This document shows positions 37,038 through 50,251 of a stretch of DNA of 64,000 bases, one piece after another; within the stretch, counting starts at the first letter, position 1, and each line of letters opens with the position of its first letter. The position numbers and the translations under genes were made by a program. Origin of the DNA: Pisolithus tinctorius (taxonomy: Eukaryota; Basidiomycota; Agaricomycetes; Boletales; Pisolithaceae); contig JANFAH010000027.1 of NCBI GenBank assembly GCA_024663395.1, positions 124,001 to 188,000 on the forward strand, given 5' to 3'. The notes under the pieces were generated by a model. The model worked only from the letters and a program-made list of their open reading frames with translations. It searched no databases and was not told the origin of the DNA.

Positions 37038-40000
37038 CTAGAATGCAATTTCAAATGCATGATGGTCGGCGAATTTGTTCACATAGAAGGAATTGAACGT
37101 ATCGTAGGAGTCATGAGGCTTGATGTCTCTGGTGTTGATGTTGTGGGCGGCATAAACGGGGATGAGATGGGCCGCACGATATATCGCGTCGATGTGAATG
37201 ATGGCGATGTGTGGGACGTTGCGTGCATTGTAACTTGGGCGGACGATCCACATCCCTGTAGCTACGTCTGGGCCATCCCCCATGCGGTCGAACCAACGTA
37301 CGACAGCGCACGGATACAAAGTGCCTTGATACTTGAACGAAAAAAAGCACAGAACGCGGGCAATGTCCAGTCCACGCATACCCTCTGCCTCTGGATCGGT
37401 TACAACAAAGACGCAGTCGAAACGGGGTCCTTCGTTCCTCCACATGGGGCAGGAACGAATGTGCTCGCGGCGCATGCCATAGAGGCCACATAGATCGCTC
37501 GGTGCAAAAAAAGTGGAACACGCAGAGTTGTAGACACGCACGCTACCATCATAGGGTGGGCACTCGTCGAGGGTGATGTCATCCAGATCATCAGTGGGAA
37601 AGAGTTGCGAGTAGATGAAGCGGCGCAGAATGTTGGGAAGCTGTGGCAGGCAGAGCTCAGCTGCTAGGGCGCCTACGGTCCTTGCGCGCTTACGTTCTAA
37701 GATATTTAAACCAGTTAGCATCCGAGTATGTACAGAGTGGAAGGTTGAGACATACGATGGGTACGAGCCAATGATACATGGGCCTCGACCGACCTGGGAG
37801 CATCAACGGCATCGCCCAGTTCCTCCTCATAACTCCCTGCTTGTTCTTCGATTTCGTCGGCCATGTCACGGCTTTCCCCAACTTGGTCGCATGGATCATC
37901 AGCGTCGCTGGAACGTTGACCTGAACGCCCGTCAGAAAGGGGCGAATCGTAGGATTAATACTCGTACCTAGAGCCCCGAGCGCATGTGATAGCAACGGTT
38001 CATTTAACATACCACGTTCTTTGAAGTCAGCGCGCGCGGCGATGAGCTTGTCGAGCCTCTGGTTGATCAAAAGCATCTGTCCGAGAGCTTGAAAGCGGTT
38101 AGTGCGCCGATAAGGCCGTTTGACGGCCTTAATATGTTTGGACTCTGTAATTGAAGAGCAGAGGCCGTTAGGTGCGCCGAACTGACAGATAAGGTGGTAG
38201 TAATGCTTCATAGCGTGTTGCCGGGGCAGTGAGAAGGTATCAACTACCCCAGCATTCCGGAAGACTTCGCGATAAAGGTGGAAGCGCCTGAGTGCATCGT
38301 CAATTTCAACAAGCGTCTGTTGAGTGATAACGTTCCGACGAACGAGGTAACAAAATTCCAGAAAGGCTCGAAAAGTGAAGACGACGTATTGTGGAACATA
38401 ACCTTCAATTGCTGCGATGTAAACCTGTGAAGGACTGGTCAATAATCACACGAAGGAAATACGGATGAGCGCACCTTCATAAGGCCCTTGGAATCGTCGC
38501 CGGTCCACTGTTTGAAGTGTCGACCTTGAGGGAAACGCCGCAGCCCAGTATATGGGGCAACAGCTGCGATCCTGAAAAACCATGAAGTAGATACGAATAT
38601 TAATTGAAGTCACGTACCGCCGGTCAATCTCGTCCAAGACTTTTTCCGCCTGTGTCTTTCCATGAACGTGGATTAGGTAGCGCTCGACCCAATCCACCAG
38701 GTGGTCCTTGAACCCACCTTTGATAAGCTGGTGGAGGATGTCTGGTGAAAGCATGCCGTAGATGTCTGCACGCGGAAAATCGTTTGTAAACGGCTGTCTT
38801 TGATTAGAAAACGAAAGAAAACATGGGGTTATACTTACCACTATGTCGCCAACAATCCCATACGTGTCCCACAGTTTACGAAAGTCAAATTCTTCGATCA
38901 CGGCGTCGGCATGCTCACGACGACGACGGAGCGCGTCGTCATCCAGACTCTCCCGGTGTGCGAGGCACTTCGGGCACCAATTCCGTACGATACAAGACAA
39001 CAGAACTTGTTCCTCGTAGTCAGCTATATAAGCCGCTAGTGAATATATGACGCGCCGATAGTATTTGTCGCCACATAATATTATTTCTGGGACACTCATA
39101 GCGGGTCGAAGCGAACAAAGAATGCGTGTTAGCGAGGAGTGGAAAAGCTGCCTTTTGAAATTTTGGAAAGCAGAGGAACCGGCATGTTCTCTAGTGGCTA
39201 AATGGTATGTTAGCAGTGATACGAACTCGTGGAACGTGGGATCTTACTCTTTGGCATTGCCAGGAACCCAATGAGGACTATCGCACTGCAGTGAGCACGA
39301 CGAACGGTGTTGTGAACATTTCCGATGGAGAGATACAAGGGGTAATAGTCGGTCTGGCCAGTTGCTACCGATACCGTTGTCTTGTCACTACCGAGAATGA
39401 TGGGAATTAGTGTCGCCCCAGCCGTCGTTGGATCCTCACTAATGATTCTGTCCTAGGAGTGTGAAGTTAGCGTCAATTTCAAGCTGCAGTGGGCACGACT
39501 TACTGCCTCGTTCCACGCCCAGGCTCCTGACATGAAATCCTCCCAGCGCCTTTGATTGTTTGTAGAATCATATTCCCGGTATGGTACGTAGTCGATTCGA
39601 CCTATTAAGTCAGCGCGAGCAAGGACATTGTGGATGACTTTACGTGGATCTCGATACCATACATCGTAACTGTCGAGCATCCAAGGAGCCGTATTGCTGC
39701 CTTGTCCATCTCGTCCATTGTCGGCGTACCGCACCACAAAACTCTCCCACTTGACCTCGCCGACGGATGTGCTGTCGATGACGCGATAAAGGTCTTTCTG
39801 GTTAGCGAATAGCGGTTCCCCACGTAAGGCAAGTAACGACGCGGCCCAGATCTCAAGCAACGTGTCGATTTTTTTGGCGGGCATTTCGGCCTGCCTAAAG
39901 AGAAAATCCGCGAGCTCGAATTCCAGCCGGTTTCGGAAAGGGGACCAGTCATCAGAAGACCTCTCCGCAGACAGCGGTGGTGGTGCATCGTCCGACAGAT

Positions 40001-40461
40001 ATTGACCGCTGGCATCGCATCTTCGTGCTATGGACGAGGTATTAGTTGAAGTAGTTATCGTAGTGTATACGCAAATTACCGTTTAGACCTGGATGAAAAT
40101 TGCGATAAGTCCTACCCACAGGACCAACAAACTCCGGCCCTAGACTCTCGCGTTCCCGGCCCGATGAGTCGGAGTCATCGCCATCGCCATCGACATCGCC
40201 GAGTTCTTGATGGCCGGGAGTTGGAATGTCGTACTCGGTTGCTGGAGGAAACATGTCTGCGTCGTGGTCCGTTTCATCGTAGTCTTGTCCCAAATGGTCA
40301 GGCGACCCTGTGCTGACGGCGAAACTTGGGGGAACGCGGCCTAAACTAGGATGATGCGTGCGCGTGTGTTGAGTAAGACCCGAGAGATTTCTAAACCAAC
40401 GGTTGCACCCCAGTTCGGCACAAGGGTGTCGTAGCGCGTTAAACGTCAGTCGTGTAGGCAT
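37038..40461 (-). CDS. Plavaka-family transposase
   Basis: Multi-exon transposase of the fungal Plavaka family. The N-terminus carries a C2H2 zinc finger (HPCAELGCNRWFRNLSGLTQ then HTRTHH), an acidic linker, and the family blocks FHPGLNGN, SYDVWYRDPRKVIHN and DFMSGAWAWNEA. Then come IPIILGSDKTTVSVATG, YPLYLSIGNVHNTVRRAH, PFTNDFPRADIYGMLSPDIL and HQLIKGGFKDHLVDWVERYL. Next are LRRFPQGRHFKQWTGDDSK, ESKHIKAVKRPYRR and the C-terminal end YVNKFADHHAFEIAF. All exons join in frame with short GT-AG introns and I found no stop or frameshift, so it looks intact. It should bind the element ends and carry out cut-and-paste transposition. The start at 40461 was chosen over 40467 arbitrarily; the two differ by two codons. 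Confidence 0.92.
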
Positions 40462-40630
40462 TTTCAATGTAAGGAAACACGTTGGGACGGCGTGGGTGAA
40501 TTAGCTTGAGGTAAGCGGGACTTTGTACAGAAAACTAGGTACATTGTTTGTGAGATCTTTTTTGCATAAAGAAGCGAAGTTTAAACTCACCTTGCTCTGT
40601 CTCCGTCTCCCTCCTTGCATCGCAGGTACT
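40462..40630. promoter_or_regulatory. Divergent promoter of the Plavaka transposase and companion gene
   Basis: Only 169 bp separate the two start codons, which face away from each other, so the transposase and companion gene share one control region. This head-to-head arrangement parallels the one in the KDZ element at 61214-61552. Confidence 0.55.
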
Positions 40631-43140
40631 ATGTCGGCCGACGATTCTTCTAGAAGTCATCGTCCGCGAAGAGAAAAGGCTAATCTACACCCAGGACAAA
40701 TAGTTCTTGACGCGCAGGTTAAACGACGTACTTCAAGCCAGAAGAAAGCCGACGACTCGCGTGCGAAGGACTTGAGTGATGCCCGCGCCGCTGCGGTTCA
40801 ACAGGGCTGCACCCGGATCTTAGAGATGGAGGCGACCATGGAGGTAGAGCAGGCGACGCAAGACGCTGTCAAAGCGAAGCCTGTGAAGCCGAAACCGAAA
40901 CCGAAGGGCAGGCAAGGCAGACCTACAAATATATCTGACTTGCCTCGTGGTGAAGGTGCGGTTGCAAATGTCATAATTCATTGGTTCCGGATGCTGATAA
41001 TCAATCAATAGTTGCGAATATAGAAGTAGAAGCTCACCGTGTGACTGCCGATGATTTTTTGGGCTCGAGCGATAAGCCGCCAAGACGACACGATACGACT
41101 GAGCTGCTGGGTGACGATGTGGCAACTTCAGCACGTGCACCCAACCTAGGAAAGTCCCGGTACGTTGTGCTCTTCCCTTGCACGATGCTCCTTCTGCTCA
41201 CTGAATCGACTTTATTTTGGCTGAACCTTACCTGGAACGTTAGCGCCCCGAACAATAGGACTCTTTTGGCTGGTCGCGTCAAGAGCTGGGCCAGCGGCGT
41301 CGCACCTGTTGGAAACGGTACCCCCCGCAATTCTGTAACATCGGGCTCCCAGGTTCAAACCGATGGGACGCCTAACCTGCCCCCTTCCACTGTCCCATCC
41401 TTAACAACTAAAGCCACCAGCGTCAGCTCAGAAATTTCCATCGCAGAGGATGATCAGGAGCGCGCTACGCCACAGGAAGGCACCGAACGCCATATGATCA
41501 GCAACGACGTTCCTGCAGCGGCCCACGATGAGGATGAACATTACTTCAGGGACCCCCTTACCGTCTCCGCCAAGTTTACGCGGTACCAGAAACCTGTTGA
41601 GGTATTTTTCTTTGGATCACGAAAGCCCATGAGTCTCACACACCCACACTGGTACTATTTCTAGGCTATGGCGCGCGCTACTAACACAAGTGCTGATGCC
41701 GAGAGCGATCTCGAGGTCGAAAATCCTATTTCCCATGCAGTGCAGGCCGGCTTGAAGCGCAGGCACGCCGATCGCGACAACGTTGAATATGTCTCCTCGT
41801 CCGAAGTTGAGAACGCGGACGATGGGGGTTCTTTCTGTGACCTCCGTGATGTAAACGTTCGCATGAAGGTTGTAAAGGAGCCGCGTGTTACTACAATGGT
41901 ATGTCCTCTGGTTCACTTAAGGTCGTTGCTAACCTATGTCGAGTCGCAGACTAATATCAGAATTGACAAGCCGGCGAAGAAAGCGAAGGTTAGTGACAGT
42001 AGCCAGCGCGGAACTAAAGCTATGACTCAGGAATCGAGGGAGTTGGCCTTAGCAAGTTCCACATCAGATCGGCCGCTTTCGACGGGGACCAACAGCACGA
42101 CTTGCGGGCGCATACGTTTCGTCAATGCAAACTTGCCTGAAGAGCTGCAAGAGGATAGAAGATGGTCGAAACAAATGCTTCCCGCTCTCCTCATGTGGGC
42201 CGGGTCCTTCGCTGATCCGTGGGCAATCCCAGATCTGGAGCTCATGACTGCCCTTCGCATTATCACGACCTCCCTTGTCTCGGATTTCGATTCTCATGCA
42301 GTACGCCCGGGGACGCCGACTTTCGTGCTGGTAAGATTATTCTGTTTACACTTAAACTAGACGCTTGACTCATTTTTTGGGCAGGCAACTCGGCGACTCG
42401 GTCTGTGGCGCAGCAACTTCGGCTCTACCGCCATCGCACTCATCGCTCATTTTCTTGCGTCGGATCCGGATGATGATGCACGGTCCGCCACCGCTGTCAG
42501 GCGAACTTGCAACGAACTCATAGATGGACCGCTTTCCTTCCTATATCAAGACCTCGACGCGACGAACCCGGCACACGCTTATCGATCACACTTCATTCTG
42601 CAACTCTTCGTGCACGCCCATCTTCGGCCTTGTATCGGATGCCCTGACATTCCAGGACTGGGCACCAACGCGATGAAGAAATATGCTGTCAGAGGGGCGC
42701 TTTCCCTTTGCGCCGCCGCAGTACGTAACTCTTCGTCGGTCATCGATCCGCAGTTTTAACTGTTACTTTAGCTTGAGCGTGCCATTCGGCTATTCCAAAG
42801 GGGGGAGGTGCAAGTCGACGATCAAATGAGTACCCATGGTATGAGGGCGACGGCAAAAACTCCGCTCAAGCTCAACAAAGTGTCCGGGAAGGAGTCATCG
42901 AGTGCGCTGGCGTTCTCTGAGCAGAATTGGGGCACCAGCACTCGCGACTATCACGCATCCATTTCCAAACGCAATAACGCTGCAATGAGTGAGATCGTTG
43001 CTATGGCTCACACCCTCGTTATCCCCTCCACGGAGACGTTGGACGATGGCAGTTCTCCAGGTGACCTGATGGATGAGTTTTATTTTGCTGTTAATACTGA
43101 TTTACGTCAAAGCATCTGTGAGATTTTGTGTACGCTATGA
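40631..43140 (+). CDS. Plavaka companion protein of unknown function
   Basis: Multi-exon gene divergent from the transposase. The N-terminus is basic and reads HRPRREKANLHPGQIVLDAQ, then an Ala/Lys-rich helix and KPKPKPKGRQGRPTNI, which resembles an AT-hook-like tract. A long Ser/Thr-rich linker and a basic IDKPAKKAKV follow. The C-terminal globular part contains EELQEDRRWSKQMLPALLMW, LGLWRSNFGSTAIALIAHF and GALSLCAAALERAIRLFQRG, ending in NKVSGKES…FSEQNWG. Proteins of this design recur near Plavaka transposases in mushroom genomes, as far as I recall. A role in binding element DNA, like the second protein of CACTA elements, is inference. The last exon boundary near 43127-43140 is uncertain. 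Confidence 0.75.
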
Positions 43141-43726
43141 GCATCTTGCTGACCAGTTGACAGGACGGACTTGGCTGGATGTCCCCTCATCGCAATCCCC
43201 TATATCGCACGGCGCAGAATATTTCATTCATATATCGCATACTCTCCCATCCCTCCCCCAATCACTCGGACGCCCGTTAGCATAAACGTTTAATCATTCT
43301 TTCCGCTGTCCGATCCCCGCTTGCGCTTGAATCAAGACGCAAGCGCTTACTACGCTCATTTTATTTTTTTTTCCTACTACGCTTTGTGGTAAATGAATGA
43401 GATCTCGTGATGCATTATTTGTGAACTACGTAAGCCTGCTATCAAAAAAGTCGCCCTCGCGAAAAGTCTGGAAAGTCACAAATAGTACAAATAGTCAAAA
43501 AAAAAATAGTGTGGATAGTCAATGAATAGTCAAAAATAGACCGGATAGTCAGACAGAAATGGTATGAATAGTCAGAAAAATAGACGGATAGTCAGAAAAA
43601 TAGTACGGATAGTCAGAAAAATAGTACGGATAGTCAAAATAGAAATCGAATCTACTAGAAATAGTCCCGGCGACTATCCGGACTTTTTTGACTATCCGTG
43701 CACGTGAAAGGCACGATAGACATCGA
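43141..43726. repeat. Plavaka right subterminal region
   Basis: From about 43470 to 43690 the motif (A)TAGTC with A-rich spacing recurs more than ten times (AATAGTCAAAAA, GGATAGTCAGAAAAATAGTA). These are reverse-oriented relatives of the motifs at the left end. No coding sequence. Confidence 0.75.
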
Positions 43727-43740
43727 TTAATTTCCTGATG
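43727..43740 (-). repeat. Plavaka right terminal inverted repeat
   Basis: TTAATTTCCTGATG, the exact reverse complement of 34295-34308. Followed by AA, the same dinucleotide that precedes the left end. Confidence 0.92.
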
Positions 43741-46700
43741 AAGGAGCGGACGCAGCGGACGGGCCGCCGCTAGCATATACACAAGCCCCTCGTCTTGAAG
43801 CGAGTCTTGCTGCCTCTGACGTAGATCAGTTTGGCGAGTGGTCGATCTTAATGGCCAATGACGCCACGAAGGATCTTTTTCAGTTGAGACGGTGTGACGC
43901 AAAGAGGGCCACATGCGTGCTCAAGAAAATCAGGCAGGCTCCTTTGCATTTTCTAGAGAAAGACATGTCACAGTTTTGCATTTGCAGCCAACTTTCAAGA
44001 GGTGAATTTTCGGGAAACAACTTCAAAGTGCTCCATGGGCCGTCTCATGGAATCCCCATTTATCAAGCCGAAGTTCTAAGTAATCTCAGATTGGTAGTAT
44101 GTCTTTTCCCCGTAAGAAAATCTGGGGCACAGCTCATGTTAATGCCCCAAGTATCAGATTGACTGTTCGCTTGATGATGATGGCCAGGTAAGAGATTGCT
44201 CTCTATGTGAGACTGTCTGCTGACTACCTACAGGCGGAGCGCCAGGGTAAGACATCGCGACTTTGCCCGCTTTTGTACTCAACTGCCAGAAGCCGTCAAA
44301 GTATACGGAATTTATTCCCACAAACAACTGGATCACATTTGGCCCTGGCTCAGCAAGCTTTTGAGTGGTCGTGGTAAAGTGTATCGGCAAAGGTAAACTC
44401 GTGTTCTTTACCAATAGTCGTACACGTCGATAACGACTGTCTTGCCTAGATGTATCCTCAGGAAACCCGCTGAATCAGACGGCGGGGTTTACCGTCCGGC
44501 TATCTTTCCCCCAAGAGCTGAGGAGTTCACTACAGAACAATCTCCGGTTTTTGTTCGTGAAGATGGATCGAACGAGGTTTGTGGAACACATCGTTGTCCG
44601 TGCCTGCCACTGAGATGTCTGATTCCAGGATCTTAGTTGGCTGATGTAAGGGAGCATTTTTTTCCCGGTTGATTCTATGTGAATGGTTCGTAACAGGTCA
44701 AATAAGTATGTCAAATTGTCGAAGGTGTGCTTTCTTCGATTTGAAGAGAACATGTTGATCCCAAATCACATCAGGCTTATCTAAACGGTGCGGTTTGCTA
44801 CGTACTCTGGAATCCATGTTTAATTTGCATTACAGGATTGAGAGCCGAGCGGGAAGTTGAATTACCATTCGAACTAACGTTTGTTACAACCCCTTCTCTC
44901 CCCCCCTCTGCTGAATACTGGTAAAGGACAAAAGAATGGCAAATCGTACATTGCCTGACATCATGCTATGTCATTGGAAGGAGCGGTACCGGGTATGTGA
45001 TACGCACTTAAGTAAAATATACTTATACATTACTCTTCAATCAGTAAAACGACTGCCATGGTTTTCAAGATGTTGGGTATCCAGCGGGCTTGGGAGCAAG
45101 TCCCCAGTACCAGAAAGCCCCGACAGCTTTTCGTTACGAGATATCCGGTGCTTGCCGCCAAAGTCGAAGAATTCTTCACTAGTTTGGTGGAGTCTTTGGC
45201 CTTGGCGGAGCGTACCCAAGATGAACTACAGAGTTTAAGGTCCCAAATTCGAAGTACTGTGGAGCACCCGCCGCGAATGATGGACCCCCTGAATGCTGTC
45301 AACTACCGGCCCGGTACACCGCGCAAATATAGCGAGCTCAGTGACCATGATTTCCCGTTGTTTATCACATTTGATCAGGCAGGTGTTTTACTGCTGGATA
45401 GTACGATTACCAACAGGTACCTTTTGTAGCTAGCACGGATGATTGCTGCGGACATTCAAGCCGATGACCCGAGCAGCTATGATCGTAACAATTCCATACT
45501 TGCGAAGGTGATAGACGATGAATCCTCTTTCATAACGTATGAAGTATTCAAGACAAACTACTGGCCCCGCTTATGTGACATATGCCGGAGTCCTTTGGCG
45601 CGAAATTTCGGTGCAGTGGGACCCTCTTCTTGAGTTGATACCACACTAACTCTCCTTAGGACCGTGGCTTGTCTTCAGTGAATTCATGGGTAGGCATGCG
45701 TGGTTACACTTCCGGCTCCTTTTTCGTTGAACTCGAAGTCAGGTGTTATCAAAGGGTCCGAGACAGCTTTTAATAGCCCCAATGGAATCCTGGATCGACA
45801 AACTTATGTGAACCTCTCTACTCGTGCTTACCCCGTGTTTGCGGAAGACAGGCATTCGCTTTACAGTACCTTTGAATCATACTCCAAACTGAAGTGTGAA
45901 CTGTACGGTTACGATGTCGCAGACAGGTCGGTGTGATCGGGTTCTTCGTTGCGAGTCATTTCTCACACTGGTAATAAGGACTTATGCAATTTTGAAAGGG
46001 TTATCTTTGAAAGGACAACAGGTGGACTATTTGTATGTGTTGTTTTGTTATCCTTGTTCCTGGTCTGACAGGAGCAGATACGTGGACGAAGTACAGGATA
46101 ACCTAATCATTGACACTATCCGTATGTCTACCACTCCTTTCGCTGTGTTGCAATATTAATGCTCCCGATAGTATTGAGAAACCTCTGCAAGAATCCAAAT
46201 GGGTTATTCTGGGCGGGTGACACGGCTCAGACGATATCCGCTGGGTCTACTTTCCGATTCGCAGACCTGAAAGCGTTCATTCATCGTGCTGAGGTATGTT
46301 CGTGTATTTTTCATTAGCGGGCTAGATAGAGGTATACTCCATTTCCTCAGGCAGCAGGAAGTATGGCAATCCAAAAGTCCTGCGCAGCACCCGAAGTGTT
46401 TGAACTTGCCATCAATTATCGCTCCCACGGTGGCATTGTTAACTGTGCGCAGTTAATTGTGAAACTCATAACTGGCTTTTGGCCGGACTCGATCGACACA
46501 CTGCAACCTGAACGTGCCATGCTCGGCGGGCCCAAACCTGTCTTCTTCTCGGGATGGCAGGACGAAACCTTCCCGTACGAGCCATTCTTTTCTGGCCTTA
46601 GGTACGTGTGCTACATAAGGCACTCTTCGTCAGCGCTGAGATTTCAACGTGTTGCAGGGGTAACCGAGAGCTCGGTGCAGAACAATGTCGGATTCTTCTT

Positions 46701-49700
46701 ATGTAGCGGTCTGCCTTGTCACTGATATCAGACACCTAGGCATCCTCGTAAGGGATAACGCCGTACGTGAGAAAATCAGAGAACGATTTGGAGATGTAGC
46801 CGTGATCCTGTACGATTGGTATCGAATTATTTGAATGTCTGCCGACTAACAGTGTGTAGGACTCTCCAAGAGAGCAAGGGGCTGGAATTTGATGATGTCA
46901 GCATCCCCACAACTTTCTGCATAGCCGACAACCTGATTCGGTTCTAGGTGTTCCTCTATAACTTCTTTGAAGGCTCTGCTGCTACGTTTTCCCAATGGCG
47001 CATTGTCTTGATGGCATACAGCGACCAAGAAAACACTCTATCATGCAATACGGGTAGAAGTCCGCATTCCGTGTTATGTACCGAAGTATGCATGCTCTCC
47101 TCAGTACGCAATCGGTATCAGTGCTAACAGACAAGGCAGTTGAAAAATCTCTACGTGGGTATCACGCGGGCCCGCAAGAGGCTATATCTCATGGACTATT
47201 CCCGAAACAGTGAACCGATGAGGGTACGTGCATGGTCTAGATCCTTTCTCCTTACCTCTAAAACAATGCAGGAACTTTGGTCAAAGGAGGGTCTCATTGA
47301 CGTTGCACCACCGGGAACCAACATTTGCCAATACGCCGACAAGTCGACCCCGGAACAGTGGGCCGCGTCCGGCCATAAACTATTTAATGCCGGTCAATTC
47401 CAAGAAGCCGTTCGCTGCTTTGAACGCGCGAACCTCCCAAGACAACTCCGGATAGCGCGGGCATACCGACAACGTGAGGTTGCGATGCTGACCTTTCAGG
47501 CTAGTGACCGCCAGAAGGCGTTCCTCGCCGCAGCGGAAGCGTTCGTTCAGTGTGCGGGTGAGGCCCCCGACATCGAAAAGATCAGTTTTTATGGGGATGT
47601 AGCGAAATCCTACGCACTGGCTAACAGCGTCTATGAGGCAGTGAAGTTTTACATCAAAGCTAATGATTTTGCGGGAGCTGCCAAGCAATATCACAAAGCT
47701 GGTCGCTTTGACGAGATAGTGCAAATTCTCGTTCGCCATTCCGAGAAAATCACCGCAAGCTACAAGGATGAGTTACTTTATATATGTGTTGTACACTATT
47801 TTCGCAACCGTTCGAGGTGGGTTTCACGATGGCTTTTCTGAAGAACTGTGTGATGAAGACTGTCTAGGCCGCCTATCCCGTTATTCTCTTCATCGGAAGA
47901 AGAACTGAAATATCTTGAAAGCAAAGGGCTACACAAAGCGCGCATCCATCTCCTGGAATCGCACGGGAGGTTTTTCGAGGCAGCCGAGGTTCATCTTGGC
48001 CTTGGGCAGCCATGTGGCGCCATTGAGTGCCTCCTCAAAGATCAACAAAATCCCGGTGCATTACAACGTGCTGTTGATATCGCTTTGGATAATCTATGGC
48101 AGGAGTGCTCCTTTGATATGCTGGTCCAGGACGTCCTGCGAGACAAGGGGACCAACGCTCGTCAGGTATTAGATTGTATACAAGGTATCCCCCTTGAACG
48201 CTTGAAGGGCCCAGATAGTAGACAAGTAGGTTTTGTAAAATGAGTCAAGGTGCAAAGGCTGACAATATTCCCTAGATCCGCTTCTTCCGCGCAGTTCAGA
48301 AATCTCCATTTTCCGAGGAGGTTTATCAACTAGGAGAGGAATTCTCCGATCGAGGTGAAGAAGCCATGGCACTCATGGCATTCGATGTCCTCTCCTCACA
48401 ACTGCCGACCCTTCGCTCCGCATGCGCGTCAGAATTTGATATTTTCCTCAAACGCTTCGAAAGATATGTTCGCCTTTTGATATCCATTGTGCCTGACGAG
48501 ATACACTTCCGGGTTACCGACTCTCAAGTGAGGAAGGTCTTCGGTATCGTTCAGTCATCCAATCATCAATATGCAGTGGCGGCGGGGACATTTCTACACG
48601 GGAAGTTTAAGCAAAATGAATACCTGTCTGCGGACATCAACGATCTGTTACAATCCCAGCTGAAAGAACACTTACGCAGAAAAGTCCTTCAGGAAAATCA
48701 CGTGTCCTGTACCTCTCAAGCTTTTTCCATGGGGTGCCCATACTTCATTCTGCATGGCCGCCATTGTCACAGGAAACATTGTAATCAACAGCACGAGCGG
48801 TTGAATGGAGCGACGTACAACATGAAAGTCAATGTGCACCTGCAGCAGATGCGCATTTTAGACTTGATGTATTCTGCTGTGAAAAAGGATCATGCCTGGC
48901 GCCAAAGGTGTATACCAATGACCTTAACCAACTGCTTTCGCTAACCTACTCCACCCAGCAAGACAGAGGAATTACGCCGCTTGTATGCAGCGATATACTG
49001 TCCACTTTACCTCGAAGGTTCCATCGCTGATCTCGACTGGAACGCCATCCGTAATGCTGCGGGATGCGTCGGCGTTGTTCGGCAATGGATTCGAGAGACA
49101 ATCGTGTACTTGGAACCTACTGGCGATCGGAAGGATGATATCTGCTACTTGATGGACGTCATACGTATAGCTTGTCTTCATAAAGCGCTTGGTGGGGAAC
49201 TCTCACTGCAGGAATGCATCTCACGCAAACGATACCACGTACCTTATGGCGAACAACACCTGATGGAGGGCAGTGGTAATAACGTTTCAGCAGATGTAGT
49301 TGGGTCCCTGATCAAGTTGGATCCAAGCCGTGGAGTGACGGCTTTTCGGTAGGTTCAGATTTGTTGTTCATCCTCGTGCATTACCAGAAAATTCATTGCT
49401 TTGCAGCTTCCTGTTACAGGTTGGGGTTCCTCCGGATCTGTCAGTCGTTTGCAATTTTGCAGAGGAGATTTGCAGTACATTTGTCTTATCGTTACATCCT
49501 TCCGGAGATCCTTCCCCACTCCACGATCTGGTAATTCCGCGAAGATGGATAATGAATCTAAACAACCCCATCGTCTCCAGAGACACGATTCAGCGTTTCC
49601 TAGACTGCATGCGGCGTCTAATGAAACTCCTCCGTTCTGGAAGAGCTTCTAGTACGTCCTTTGGCTATAAACCGCCAACCTAACTTCATTTGACCCGACG

Positions 49701-50251
49701 TGTACAGCGCAATTTGACATTCCCAAAGATCAAGAGTCGCTTGTGGACGTTATCTCGGCTCGAATGTACGCTTCTCGGCCCATATAACGTTCTGCGGACT
49801 GACACATCCAACCAGGTCCCGCATGCTCTGCATTTGTGTGTCCGCACAGCCCGTTCAGAGATATCCGCTGACATCACCTTTTCCAGTGGGGTACAACGTG
49901 CGCGACGTAGGACTCAGTAATACAATTGCGGAGATCCTGTTGCTGCGACCGCCTGAAGTGGACAATACGCACGATCTATCATCACAGATTGTACGGTATG
50001 TCCACCACCTCAATGTCTGCATGCCAAGTTTCTGAATCATTACCGCATGCAGGCAGCTCGCCAGTCGGCGCCTAGAATACCTGAGGATGATCCAGGCACC
50101 AGACAACGGTTCTACCATCGAAGACTTGGTACATCTAGTACACAAAGATCAACATCACCTCACCCATCCGCTTCCCTGGTACATCCCACGACTTGTCTTT
50201 GAGACTGATGCCGATATCACTCGTCGATCGAACCGGGCTCCAGCATTTTGA

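Larger units (their letters stand above)
34295..43740. mobile_element. Plavaka-family DNA transposon, 9,446 bp, carrying a captured host gene piece
   Basis: Bounded by the perfect 14-bp inverted repeats CATCAGGAAATTAA (34295-34308) and TTAATTTCCTGATG (43727-43740). Flanking AA on both sides fits a 2-bp target duplication. The joined flanks give 'gatgacgacgaagg', matching the uninterrupted sequence in copy B (near 21405). The ends are full of AGTCAAAA / ATAGTC subterminal repeats. Contents from left to right: captured Cyc8/Ssn6 fragment (minus) with a nested retroposon, Plavaka transposase (minus), a short divergent promoter, and a companion gene (plus). Both element genes splice into full-length proteins, so it may still be autonomous. 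Confidence 0.92.
33528..50251 (+). pseudogene. SF1 helicase-TPR gene, copy C, disrupted by Plavaka insertion
   Basis: Same gene as copies A and B. It is cut inside the exon that encodes ...KDAYFGVRGDG (left part ends 34294) and resumes at 43741 with coding sequence leading to ATKDLFQLRRCDAKRATC. The downstream portion keeps every motif: GRSGTG / KTTAMVFK with the same split intron, the GC-AG intron (45379-45429), YVDEVQDN, AGDTAQTISAG, ELAINYRSH, QESKGLEFDDV, YVGITRARKRLYLMD, the TPR-like region and the zinc motif CPYFILHGRHCHRKHCNQQH. No other inactivating lesion was noticed, so the gene was probably functional until the transposon landed. Excision would nearly restore it, leaving only a footprint. 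Confidence 0.85.
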
